Program-made: the position numbers and the translations under genes
Assembly (NCBI GenBank): GCA_900471485.1
Contig: UCEU01000008.1
Location: 67,314-131,313 of the forward strand
Reading direction: 5' to 3'
DNA: 64,000 nucleotides
Origin: Hyphomicrobiales bacterium
Lineage (GTDB): Bacteria > Pseudomonadota > Alphaproteobacteria > Rhizobiales > Rhizobiaceae
Notes under the pieces: generated by a model
What the model was told of the DNA's origin: nothing
Seen by the model: the letters and a program-made list of their open reading frames with translations, nothing else
Database searches by the model: none
Shown: positions 8,156-15,989 of the stretch, piece after piece
Position numbering within the stretch: position 1 is the first letter of the stretch
Layout of the letters: the number at the start of each line of letters is the position of its first letter

Positions 8156-9043
8156 ATGAATGCTCTTCCTGATCTCGAACTACTCAGAACCTTCGTGGCG
8201 GTGGTGGATTCCGGCGGCTTCACCCGGGCTGCCGATCGGGTTCATCTGACGCAATCGACGGTGAGCCAGCAGATCAAGAAACTCGAGCTGACTGTCGGAC
8301 ACCAGCTGCTTTTTCGCGACAAGTCCACGGGCGGCGTGACGACGACGGAAGAGGGGGAACTGTTGCTCAGCTATGCGCGCAGGCTGCTCGCCACCGCCGC
8401 GGAGGCCATGGAGGTGCTTCGCCGGCCCGCAGCGCCGCGCACCATCAGGCTTGGCGTGCCCGAGGATTTCGCCGGACAGCGACTGATCGATCTTCTCTCC
8501 GGCTTCGCCGGCGCATCACCCTCGATCCGGCTCGATACGGTGAGCGGATGGAGCACGGAGCTACGCAAGCTGCTCGATGCCGACGGGCTCGATCTGGCGC
8601 TGATCAAGCGTGAGCCGGGAGATGGTGCATGTCTGGCGAGTTGGCGGGAAGAACTGGTCTGGGTCGAGAGTGCCAGAGCAACAGTCGAGCTGGACCCCGT
8701 GCCGCTTGCGGTGTTCCCGACCGGTTGCATCTACCGGGACCGCGCGATGCGTGCAATCGAACGATCGGGCAGGACGTGGCGCATCGCCTATTCGAGCCAG
8801 GGGCTGATGGGCGTGCAGGCGGCGGTAGCATCCGGTCTCGGGGTGAGCCTGCTTCCGGCCAACGCAGTGCTTCCCGAGCACCGGGAGCTTGGGCCTGAGC
8901 AGGGTTTCGAGCGACAGCCCTGTGCGGAACTCGCTCTGGTCAAGGGACGATCGAACCTTTCCAATGAAGCAAAGTTGCTCGCCGAGTTCCTGATGGCCAA
9001 TATCTCGACCGACCAGCCCAACACCGCTCACGCGGGTTCGTAG
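8156..9043 (+). CDS. LysR family transcriptional regulator
   Basis: A 295-aa regulator: N-terminal winged helix (residues about 5-65, with FTRAADRVHLTQSTVSQQIKKLE as the recognition region) and a C-terminal periplasmic-binding-like effector domain. The effector domain starts IRLGVPEDFAGQRLIDLL, as in the DsdC/IlvY-like branch. It is divergent from the HAD-aldolase pair and most likely controls it. Its last 16 bp overlap the end of the convergent O-methyltransferase gene. Confidence 0.9.
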   Translation: MNALPDLELLRTFVAVVDSGGFTRAADRVHLTQSTVSQQIKKLELTVGHQLLFRDKSTGGVTTTEEGELLLSYARRLLATAAEAMEVLRRPAAPRTIRLGVPEDFAGQRLIDLLSGFAGASPSIRLDTVSGWSTELRKLLDADGLDLALIKREPGDGACLASWREELVWVESARATVELDPVPLAVFPTGCIYRDRAMRAIERSGRTWRIAYSSQGLMGVQAAVASGLGVSLLPANAVLPEHRELGPEQGFERQPCAELALVKGRSNLSNEAKLLAEFLMANISTDQPNTAHAGS

Positions 9044-9645
9044 CGGCTGACTTCGATGCCACTGCCCACTGGTAGAAGCACGCTTGTCATATGGGGTTTC
9101 CTGCGGATGGATTCGCCGTAAAGCTTCACGTTGTCGTCGCCCGGGCGCAACATATTGTCGGCCACGATGATCGCACCGGGGTTGAGCTTCGGATAGAACG
9201 CTTCCAGGCAAGGAAGGTACAAGTCCTTCCAGAGGTCGACGAGCACAAAGTCCACGCCGGTTTCAAGCTCAGAGATCATCTGCACGGCATCTCCCACCCG
9301 GAAGTCGATGTAGTCGGCAAGGCCGGCCTTGTTTGCCATATCGCGCGCATAGGCGGATTTATAGTCGTGCAGTTCCATCGTGATCAGGCGACCACCCGAG
9401 GCTCTGGCGGCTTCCGCCAGCCAGATGCCGGAGTAGCCGAAGGACGTGCCGAGTTCGAGGATCGTCGGCGCCCTTAGGCTCTTTGCGAGGATGTTGAGCA
9501 GTTGGCCGGTTTCCGGGCCTACGGCACGCAGCCGGCGATCCTGCCCGCCATCGCGACCGCCGGGCGGCATTTCGCGCGGGCTGGTGCGCTCCTTGTGAAT
9601 GAGTTCGTGGTAGATATCGAGTACGGCGGCGATCTTGCTGTCCAT
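9028..9645 (-). CDS. SAM-dependent O-methyltransferase
   Basis: A 205-aa class I methyltransferase of the catechol/caffeoyl-CoA O-methyltransferase type. The SAM motif I is ILELGTSFGYSGIWLA; ITMELHDYKS supplies the acidic residue binding the ribose; DFVLVDLWKDLYLPCLE is motif IV. The acceptor substrate is unknown. It overlaps the LysR gene tail by 16 bp in convergent orientation, an antisense arrangement. Confidence 0.85.
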   Translation of the reverse strand: MDSKIAAVLDIYHELIHKERTSPREMPPGGRDGGQDRRLRAVGPETGQLLNILAKSLRAPTILELGTSFGYSGIWLAEAARASGGRLITMELHDYKSAYARDMANKAGLADYIDFRVGDAVQMISELETGVDFVLVDLWKDLYLPCLEAFYPKLNPGAIIVADNMLRPGDDNVKLYGESIRRKPHMTSVLLPVGSGIEVSRYEPA

Positions 9646-10008
9646 GGTGTCCTCTTCGTGTTGCCGTATCTAACGCCCGGCAGCCCACGGCTCCCAGTTA
9701 AATTCCTGTAAGCATTTGAGATCTCTTATGAGCGGCGACATAGAAACCGTGTGTCCCGATTCGCGTATCGCGCGTGTCACGATGAAGTCACAACATTTTC
9801 TGGCAAGCCTGTGTTTAGCTGCTGGTCGGCGCGTTGCGGCGGAGTGGCAGGCCAAGCACCGATGTCGTGGCGCCATGGTTGGAGGAGAGAGCAGCTACCG
9901 GCCGCTCTTTGACGAAATCCAGCAACTATCGCGGCGTCAGGGCAGGGGCGCCGACACGGGGCATTCGAAGGTGATCTTCGCGTGCCTATCAACTAGCGGC
10001 AGGTGTGA
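9646..10008. other. Intergenic stretch without a recognisable gene
   Basis: 363 bp between the O-methyltransferase start and the GNAT gene. Short open frames exist on both strands, but none has a convincing ribosome-binding site or recognisable protein sequence. It should contain the promoters of both flanking divergent genes. Confidence 0.5.
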
Positions 10009-10455
10009 ATGTCAGTCCACTTTAGAGCAATAACGCCGGATGAGGCGATCGACAGCGCGCAGATCATAGTCCAGGCATACGCGGAACCGCCATGGTTCGA
10101 GCAATGGTCCACGGAAAACGCCGTAGCTCGCATAAATGAGCTGATAACAACGCCGGGCTGCCTGACCATCGGTGCTGTTCTGGACGACAGCGTCATCGGC
10201 TTCGGCTTCGCGCTACCCCATACGACAGTAAATGGTCGAGGCTTGGTGCTCGCGGAAATCGCCTTCCTGCCGCGGTATCAGCGCAAGGGTCTGGGTTCGG
10301 CGCTCCTCAAGCGCATCGAGCACGAAGCGAGGAACGCGAACTACCTTCATGTCTGGCTCGTCTCGCAACGCGCGGGAGGCGTTGCGGATTACTACAATGG
10401 CAATGGCTATACCCAATCCAGCAAGCTCGGCATTTATACCAAGCTGCTGGAATAG
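10009..10455 (+). CDS. GNAT family N-acetyltransferase
   Basis: A 148-aa acetyl-CoA-dependent acetyltransferase. The acetyl-CoA pyrophosphate loop is visible in LPRYQRKGLGSALLKRIE (Q/RxxGxG/A form), and motif B follows with LHVWLVSQRAGGVADYYNGNGY. The substrate is unknown. It stands alone, convergent with the small helical protein gene of the YcaO cluster. Confidence 0.85.
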   Translation: MSVHFRAITPDEAIDSAQIIVQAYAEPPWFEQWSTENAVARINELITTPGCLTIGAVLDDSVIGFGFALPHTTVNGRGLVLAEIAFLPRYQRKGLGSALLKRIEHEARNANYLHVWLVSQRAGGVADYYNGNGYTQSSKLGIYTKLLE

Positions 10456-10472
10456 CCCCGCCTGTCGGGCGC

Positions 10473-10730
10473 TCAGTGCGCCTTCAGATGCGCTGCGGCG
10501 ATAAAGGGTACGACATCCCGAACGACCGAGTTCGGCATGTCGACAATCTCGCGATTGATCGCCTGAAGTGCCAGGTCGAGCCAATGGATCGCGCTCGCGA
10601 GCTCAACATCCTGAGCCACGCATTTGGCATAAGTGACCATCCGCGCAAGTGCCGCCAATTCGTCGAGATCGTCGATCGATCTTTCGTTGGAACTCTCGCC
10701 GGCTGCATTGTTCACGTATGTCGCACTCAT
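10473..10730 (-). CDS. Small helical hypothetical protein at the end of the YcaO-TfuA cluster
   Basis: An 85-aa, mostly alpha-helical acidic protein (DDLDELAALARMVTYAK, then AIHWLDLALQAINREI). No family was recognised. The start at 10730 is favoured by AGGGGAC directly upstream; a longer frame from 10907 has no such support. It follows tfuA by 100 bp on the same strand, so it may be the last gene of that operon or an independent gene. Confidence 0.6.
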   Translation of the reverse strand: MSATYVNNAAGESSNERSIDDLDELAALARMVTYAKCVAQDVELASAIHWLDLALQAINREIVDMPNSVVRDVVPFIAAAHLKAH

Positions 10731-10830
10731 GGTCGGTCCCCTACTATTGCCGTGGATCATACCTGCCGCGAGTGTCGCGGGCGCGTGAATAACGCGTGAC
10801 ACAACTTTGAAATGAATGGCGAAGCGACCG

Positions 10831-11544
10831 TCAGGGCGTGTCGGAGCCCGCTCGAAAAAGGAATGTATGGTGCATTTTCCAGGAGATGGCGTGCGAAGCA
10901 TAGTCATCCGGCGCGGCCCGCACGGCTTCCATTAGCGCCATTGCATCAGCCCGCTTCTGATCGACTGTTTGTGCGACGAGCAGGCCGAGAAGCTCTTTTG
11001 GGTTGGGGATATTGGTCGTGTCGCAATTGGCGATGACCGAACGCCAGGTCCGCTCCTTGAAGAAGAGGCGTCCGGCGGCGGCTCGCAGGTCTCGGCATAA
11101 CACGCCGGAAAGGCTTTGCTCCTTTTCGAGATGATCAAGCGTCGCCCTGACGTTCACGAGCGGCAATGTCAGCGGCTTGTAGTTCAACTCCGCGGGACCG
11201 TGTAGCAGCGCGACATCCGCGTCATCGACAGTGATCCCGCTCGCATACTCGTCGAAGATGCGTCCGACGCCGACCATCCCGAAGGTCTGACACTCGACCG
11301 CGCGCAACGCGCCCATGCTGGCCGCGCCGTAGACCCGGACACCTCGCGAAAGCGCGTACAGGATCTCCTTGTGCCAGATCGGTGCCGTATACTCGAAGCC
11401 GCCATCGACGATACCGATCGCCGTCGCGCCATCCTTCACGGCCTCGAGCACGTCGCCCTGTACCGCCGGCGCACGGACATCAATGCTATTCTTCGAGAAC
11501 GAGATGGCATCGGGCAGGCTAGGTCCCACGAAGACGACCTTCAT
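10831..11544 (-). CDS. tfuA: TfuA-like core domain protein
   Basis: A 237-aa TfuA-family protein, named after the trifolitoxin-linked TfuA of Rhizobium. Diagnostic segments are FVGPSLPDA, APAVQGDVLEAV, IGIVDGGFEYTAPIWHKEILYALS, VYGAASMGALRAVE and VALLHGPAELNY. TfuA proteins pair with YcaO enzymes; in methanogens the pair is needed for backbone thioamidation of McrA glycine, where TfuA is thought to help deliver sulfur. The gene overlaps the ycaO stop by 4 bp, so the two are translationally coupled. A role as YcaO partner is well supported by context; the modified substrate is not known. Confidence 0.92.
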   Translation of the reverse strand: MKVVFVGPSLPDAISFSKNSIDVRAPAVQGDVLEAVKDGATAIGIVDGGFEYTAPIWHKEILYALSRGVRVYGAASMGALRAVECQTFGMVGVGRIFDEYASGITVDDADVALLHGPAELNYKPLTLPLVNVRATLDHLEKEQSLSGVLCRDLRAAAGRLFFKERTWRSVIANCDTTNIPNPKELLGLLVAQTVDQKRADAMALMEAVRAAPDDYASHAISWKMHHTFLFRAGSDTP

Positions 11545-12695
11545 GTCAGTATCGCCGCTGATATCGCCCGGCCGCCGAAGCGCCGTGCCCGTTTGCCGGC
11601 AGGGTTCTCAAGGGCGGGGATGAATATCTTGGCGACGCTGAAGGGAAGCGATGGGTCGCTGAGCGGCAAGGCTATCACGGTCCCGATCCTCTGCGATCTC
11701 AACGCGCCAAGCACATGGTCAAGATATTGGCCGAGCGATGCATGTCCTTGCTGGCTTTGTAGAAAGAGCCGGCGCGGCGTCGCGGAGAAAGCCGCTCTGG
11801 TCTGTTCCGGCAGAGGTGCCGTGAAGGTTGCGGGCGCGATGTCGTCGCGCGCGCCGCTGATATAGGTCAGGCGGGACTGGACGGCCTCCGTGATCGCGCG
11901 GATGGCGGCGCGGACAGGGGAGGGATGTGCACCGCTGCCGCCGGTTACCTCCACGAAGCGGACGTTCGGATCGCGAGAGACTGTCTCGGGCGCGAGCATG
12001 GCTGTGAAGCACGGAATGCCGATGTCACTGGTGATGTCGAACAGTTTTACTGCGAGGCCTGCCGAGCGGATCTTTTCGAGCAACAGATCGACCTGCGGAT
12101 CATGGAAGGCAGTCGGGTCGACGCATCTCGCATAGCGGCGCTCGTCGCTGCCAACCTGCCAGAGAACATAGGCATCGCGCTCGATCCGTTCGAGTATTCC
12201 GTGAAAGATCGCCTCTTCGAGCGTATTGCCCGAGGCGAGGCCGTCGGATGACATCCAGAACCGGTTGTCGCGTGTCTGATCGAGGACTGCGGCCTCGAAA
12301 GGGACGTGAACGGAAGAACCGGTGAGGAGTTCCCGGCCTGCCGCCCATTCGACATCGTCGTCCGGCGCAATGTCGTCCTTGCCAAGCCCGATCAGGCTTT
12401 CGAGCGTATCGAACGCCAGTCCCCTCTCGCGCAGCGATCGCGTGGTTGTAGAAAACGTTGGCACGGCCGGTTCCGCCGCGACGGCCCGTTCCAGCGCCTC
12501 CATGACAGCTGACACCTTTGCGTCATCGTCGGTCAGACCCTTGCCCTGCGCGACCACGATAGATTGCGCATTGGGTGCGTAGGCGCACCAGACAGGGATG
12601 CCGATCCGATCGAGGCCGGTATGGCGGGCAACGCGGGTTATGCCAAACGACGGCAATAGCGGCGTGACCCGCTCAAGGGTCTTCGCCGGCGACAT
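11541..12695 (-). CDS. ycaO: YcaO family ATP-dependent cyclodehydratase/thioamidation enzyme
   Basis: A 384-aa YcaO-domain protein that activates peptide backbone amides with ATP. The ATP/Mg-binding motifs are present: SAVMEALER (residues 62-70), the EE-x3-H-x3-E-x2-E run from residue 160 (His165, Glu169, Glu172), and TEAVQSR (269-275). The C-terminus ends AISAAILT and lacks the PxPxP tail typical of azoline-forming YcaOs. This fits a non-azoline, TfuA-dependent type that makes thioamides. No separate leader-binding (E1-like/RRE) protein was recognised nearby. The start follows a 48-bp gap after the 70-aa peptide gene. Confidence 0.92.
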   Translation of the reverse strand: MSPAKTLERVTPLLPSFGITRVARHTGLDRIGIPVWCAYAPNAQSIVVAQGKGLTDDDAKVSAVMEALERAVAAEPAVPTFSTTTRSLRERGLAFDTLESLIGLGKDDIAPDDDVEWAAGRELLTGSSVHVPFEAAVLDQTRDNRFWMSSDGLASGNTLEEAIFHGILERIERDAYVLWQVGSDERRYARCVDPTAFHDPQVDLLLEKIRSAGLAVKLFDITSDIGIPCFTAMLAPETVSRDPNVRFVEVTGGSGAHPSPVRAAIRAITEAVQSRLTYISGARDDIAPATFTAPLPEQTRAAFSATPRRLFLQSQQGHASLGQYLDHVLGALRSQRIGTVIALPLSDPSLPFSVAKIFIPALENPAGKRARRFGGRAISAAILT

Positions 12696-12743
12696 GGCGC
12701 GATCGGAATATCCCGCGAATGAACTGTCGGTCAGGAGACGAAC

Positions 12744-12956
12744 TCAGCCCACGACGTGACCGGAGAAGGCTTCCTTCGCCGAAGAAACAGCGATCGCGAA
12801 GTCGACCTTCTTTGCAAAGGTGCCGCCCGCCTTGCGGATTTCGGCCACCCTCGCGAGGTCGCCTGTCACGTCGATCGGCTTTACGGTGCCGGATTCCAGA
12901 TCGGCGACCCAAAGCCCCGCCTCGCCTTCAACGCCAAAAACAACTGCCTTTGCCAT
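12744..12956 (-). CDS. Orphan 70-aa peptide upstream of YcaO; candidate modification substrate
   Basis: A 70-residue protein starting MAKAVVFGVEGEAGLWVADL and ending EAFSGHVVG, with nine to ten glycines, no cysteine, and a predicted strand-rich N-half followed by a helix. No family was recognised. ACGAGGGAAAG precedes the ATG at 12956; an in-frame ATG at 12980 overlapping the regulator's stop would give 78 aa. It lies directly between the BTAD regulator gene (24-bp gap) and ycaO, where a RiPP precursor would be expected. The absence of Cys argues against azole formation, while the Gly-rich ends would allow backbone thioamidation. It could equally be a structural or accessory protein. Confidence 0.75.
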   Translation of the reverse strand: MAKAVVFGVEGEAGLWVADLESGTVKPIDVTGDLARVAEIRKAGGTFAKKVDFAIAVSSAKEAFSGHVVG

Positions 12957-12979
12957 GAGACTTTCCCTCGTGTTGTCCA

Positions 12980-14824
12980 TCAGAAGCCTGCTTTCAGCAG
13001 GCCTTCCCGATAGAGATCCTTCTGCCAGGATTCCTTGAACGGTACGACCGCAAGCCATTTCTCGACATCGAAAACCGGATTGAGGGCTTGGGACCGCTGC
13101 CGGTAGAGCTGGGCGCGTTTCTTGTCGCCCAGCATCGCGCAACTCGCTGCCGCGATACGGTGGGCAGGCGCCTTGTCCTTCATCGCGCCGACGTAATCCA
13201 TCGCCTCTTCGTAGCGTTCGAGGAAATAGCTCGCACCCGCCGCGCACCAGAGATAGGAGTCCGGCGAGATCGGATTGAGCGCTATCGCCTTTTGTATCTT
13301 GGCAAGCGCATCGGCCGGCCGCGATGCGTGGACGAGCGTATCGGCATGGCTGTAGATGACGTCGGCAAAGTGCGGGCTCAGTTCTTCGGCCAGCTGAAGC
13401 GCCTCGACGCTTCCATCGACATCGCCGAGATAGAGCTTGGTTACGCCGAGCTCGCGGAAACCACCCGGTGATCCTTCATCCCTCTCGATCGCCCTCGCGG
13501 CGCTCTGCTCGGCCATGCGAAGCAGTTCCTCGTCCCCCTGCGCGGTCACCAGCCATTCACTGGTATAAGTACGAGACAAGCCCGTAAACGCGGGGGAGAA
13601 ATCGCCGTTGTGTCGCAGCGCTTCCTTGAAGGCGGCGCGCGCGCGACGAATATGGGGCAACGTCAGCTTGCTGACGAGGCTCGCGCCGATGAGATAGGAG
13701 TGGTAGGCCTCCGGGCTTGCCTCCCAGCTCAGGCGCTGCTGCTCCTTCTTGGCGAGTTCCGTGACCACGGAGGCCGTGAGCTGCTGCGCGATCAGGCGCC
13801 GTTGCGTCGGCAAGGTCGCCGCGGTCATGGAAAAGCGGGTGGCCCAGATGATCTCGTCGGTCGGGAAGTAGATCAGCTGCGCGTAGAGGCCCTCTCCGGA
13901 CAATCTCGTATCGAGCAGGTAGGAAATGGAGTACCGGCCCACCACCGTGGACTTGTCGGAATCGCGCCGAATCTGCTCGGCGGTGTGCGGTGCGACGATC
14001 GATATGTTTCGAAGCGCGCAAAGCTCGATCGTCACGTCCTCGATCAGCGCGCCGGCGAGCGGCAGGCCGGCCTCGTTGCCTTCGGACGTTGGAGGAAGGA
14101 GCACCATGCGGGGAAGCGCGGGCGCGGAACCTGTTTCGAGAACGCTGGCGTTGCGCGCTTCATAGGGGCCTTGCGGTCGAGCGAAATGCTTCGTTGCAGA
14201 ACCCATCGGCTCGACGTTCTCTCCACCCCGGTTTGCGCCGGGCAGATCACGCAGCATCGCCCTGACCTGCTCATCGCCGGAATCTTTTTCCAGCAGGTAG
14301 AGCCCGGCGGCTGAAAGCGCGCGAAAATCCTCCGCGCTTTCAGCCTGCGACACCGCCGCCAGCAGCGCCTCGCGCATCTTCAGGTGATGGTGATGCCGCT
14401 CGCGCTCGATCCATGCCTCGATCAATCGCGTCGCCGGCCGGATACTGCCGGCGAAGTCACGCTGGAGCAGATCGGTAATGGCCTTCAGTTTCTCGAGCGG
14501 CGGTGTCGGCGCGTCGATGACCTGGAGATCGACCGAAATCAGTTCTGACTGTAGCTTTATCGCGGTCGATGTGATGGCAAAGGGCACTTCATTGCTGGCG
14601 CCGTCGGCCTGGCGAATACGCGAAATCAGCTTGCGTAGATTGAGACCGGCCAGTTCGGCCTCCGCATCGGCCCATAGAAACTCCGCCAGTTCGTGACGGC
14701 TTAGTTCCTGTTGCTTGCATGTAAACAGATAGGCAGCCATGAGCACGGCCTTGGCCGGGTAGCGCATGGCTTCGCCGGTCTCGTCGCTCAGGCGCAGGTC
14801 GCCGAATGTTTGCAGATGGAGCAC
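12980..14824 (-). CDS. SARP/BTAD-type transcriptional regulator with TolB-like and TPR regions
   Basis: A 614-aa regulator. Residues 1-95 look like an OmpR/SARP winged helix (LHLQTFGDLRL, AKAVLMAAYLF, FLWADAEAELAGLNLRKLISRIR). A BTAD-like helical region follows (about 95-200, including RLIEAWIERERHHHHLKMREALLAAV). Residues about 235-370 resemble the TolB-like domain of cyclase-type regulators (GALIEDVTIELCALRNISIVAPHTA). The C-terminal third holds TPRs (AFKEALRHNGDFSPAFTGLSR; AEELSPHFADVIYSHAD; AIALNPISPDSYLW). Activators of this build often govern specialised-metabolite clusters. Three bp separate its start from the stop of the XRE gene, and it leads into the YcaO-TfuA genes. Confidence 0.85.
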   Translation of the reverse strand: MLHLQTFGDLRLSDETGEAMRYPAKAVLMAAYLFTCKQQELSRHELAEFLWADAEAELAGLNLRKLISRIRQADGASNEVPFAITSTAIKLQSELISVDLQVIDAPTPPLEKLKAITDLLQRDFAGSIRPATRLIEAWIERERHHHHLKMREALLAAVSQAESAEDFRALSAAGLYLLEKDSGDEQVRAMLRDLPGANRGGENVEPMGSATKHFARPQGPYEARNASVLETGSAPALPRMVLLPPTSEGNEAGLPLAGALIEDVTIELCALRNISIVAPHTAEQIRRDSDKSTVVGRYSISYLLDTRLSGEGLYAQLIYFPTDEIIWATRFSMTAATLPTQRRLIAQQLTASVVTELAKKEQQRLSWEASPEAYHSYLIGASLVSKLTLPHIRRARAAFKEALRHNGDFSPAFTGLSRTYTSEWLVTAQGDEELLRMAEQSAARAIERDEGSPGGFRELGVTKLYLGDVDGSVEALQLAEELSPHFADVIYSHADTLVHASRPADALAKIQKAIALNPISPDSYLWCAAGASYFLERYEEAMDYVGAMKDKAPAHRIAAASCAMLGDKKRAQLYRQRSQALNPVFDVEKWLAVVPFKESWQKDLYREGLLKAGF

Positions 14825-14827
14825 GAA

Positions 14828-15259
14828 CTATCCCCTGCCGGTTTCCAACTGCTCCCAGCTGTTGCCGGAGAGGCTTGAGGAGCCAAGGCTACGCGCAAGC
14901 GCAAGAAGCTTTTGCCGGACGTTCGCGTCCTCGATCGCAAGGAACGCCTTGCTGAGCGCTATCCCTTCCTTGGAGGTTATGAATTGCGCGATCTCATCGG
15001 ACTCCGCTCTCACGCCTGTCATTTCCGAAGGAGCGGCATTCTCGAAAAAATAGCCGACCGGAACGGCGAAGATATCCGCGATCAACTGCAGGCGGCTCGC
15101 CCCGATACGGTTGATCCCCTTTTCGTATTTCTGGATCTGCTGAAAGGTAATGCCAAGCGATTCAGCCAGGTTGCTCTGGCTCATGCCGAGCGCCTTGCGC
15201 CGCAGTCTGACGCGGCCACCGACGTAGACATCAACGGCATTCGCAGATTTTGCCTTCAT
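14828..15259 (-). CDS. XRE family helix-turn-helix regulator
   Basis: A 143-aa protein with an HTH_3 domain (residues about 12-70: VGGRVRLRRKALGMSQSNLAESLGITFQQIQKYEKGINRI) and a C-terminal helical tail. This is the common rhizobial Cro/CI-like type. It is the first gene of the minus-strand cluster, and its stop lies 3 bp before the BTAD regulator gene. A perfect 17-bp palindrome 28 bp upstream is a likely autoregulatory operator. Control of the downstream YcaO-TfuA genes by this protein is inferred from position. Confidence 0.9.
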   Translation of the reverse strand: MKAKSANAVDVYVGGRVRLRRKALGMSQSNLAESLGITFQQIQKYEKGINRIGASRLQLIADIFAVPVGYFFENAAPSEMTGVRAESDEIAQFITSKEGIALSKAFLAIEDANVRQKLLALARSLGSSSLSGNSWEQLETGRG

Positions 15260-15640
15260 CGTCCGTCCATCCCACGTTGCGAAGAGAGCGTCATCATGAC
15301 GCTTTCTTAAAAAAATGCAACCAAAAGTACATTTTGCAGGTGCGTATTATGGCGCCGACAACGAATGCGGTTTCGTGGGCGTTGCAGGCCTGCCGGAATA
15401 CATAGTGAGCTTTGGATGGGACGGCGTCCGAAGCGATCGTTTGTGGCTGATTTGTCGGTGTTTGGCAGATGGAATTTACCCAAATATGCGACCAAGGATT
15501 GTGTCACGTCGATTTCACGCATGTGCTTGCATGTTTGCGGCTATTGTCCAACCATCGAAGTTCTAGGCATGGCACGGGTCGTCAGTTCGACAATCGCCAC
15601 CCACGAACCGATGATTTGCCACTCAAGAAAAGATTTTCAT
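15260..15640. other. Divergent intergenic region
   Basis: 381 bp separating the XRE cluster from a small plus-strand gene. Apart from the 17-bp palindrome and an A-rich/T-rich promoter-like stretch (about 15305-15335), no gene or repeat was recognised. Confidence 0.5.
15287..15303. promoter_or_regulatory. Perfect palindrome upstream of the XRE-BTAD-YcaO-TfuA cluster
   Basis: AGCGTCATCATGACGCT is an 8-1-8 perfect palindrome 28 bp before the XRE start codon, next to an A/T-rich stretch. Size and placement suit a Cro/CI-type dimer operator. Confidence 0.6.
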
Positions 15641-15892
15641 ATGCGATCCGATGAGTTCGACGACCTTTGCCAAGAGTCTGGAGAAACAAGCGCCATGGAA
15701 TTGCCCAGCATAGAAATCAGTCACGCCGATAGGCTCTTCGCCTGCCGACAGAAGGTCGAGGAAGCCGTCCACCGGATCATCTTCGGCGAGGAACTCGTGC
15801 AGTTCTCCTCGGCGGAAATCGCCATGGCGATCGCCGACGTCGCCGATGATTACATCCTGACCGTTGCCAAGCAACAGGCAGCGAGACACTAA
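15641..15892 (+). CDS. Small helical hypothetical protein
   Basis: An 83-aa acidic, helical protein (RLFACRQKVEEAVHRIIF; SSAEIAMAIADVADDYILTVA). No family was recognised. The start is uncertain: ATG at 15641 follows AAGAAAAG, and ATG at 15695 follows GGAGAAA at long spacing and would give 65 aa. It is divergent from the XRE cluster and borders the IS remnant. Composition is lower in GC than the window average. Confidence 0.55.
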   Translation: MRSDEFDDLCQESGETSAMELPSIEISHADRLFACRQKVEEAVHRIIFGEELVQFSSAEIAMAIADVADDYILTVAKQQAARH

Positions 15893-15989
15893 GCCTCGCT
15901 GCCTGACGCGAGCCGACGGACTGGAGAGCGCCGTCGGCCGAATGAAGCCTGCGCTCTCGCGCAAGCGCCCAGCCCTTCCCTGGGATGCT

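Noticed and set aside
9716..10033. Possible gene in the O-methyltransferase/GNAT gap
   Set aside because: Translation looks like random composition, and its end would overlap the GNAT start.
12744..12956. Classical thiazole/oxazole RiPP (trifolitoxin-like) product
   Set aside because: The peptide has no Cys, and no dehydrogenase or E1-like partner is present, so an azole pathway is not supported.
12744..13247. Longer version (167 aa) of the YcaO-linked peptide
   Set aside because: It would overlap the BTAD regulator gene by about 270 bp in another frame; the internal ATG at 12956 has a good ribosome-binding site.
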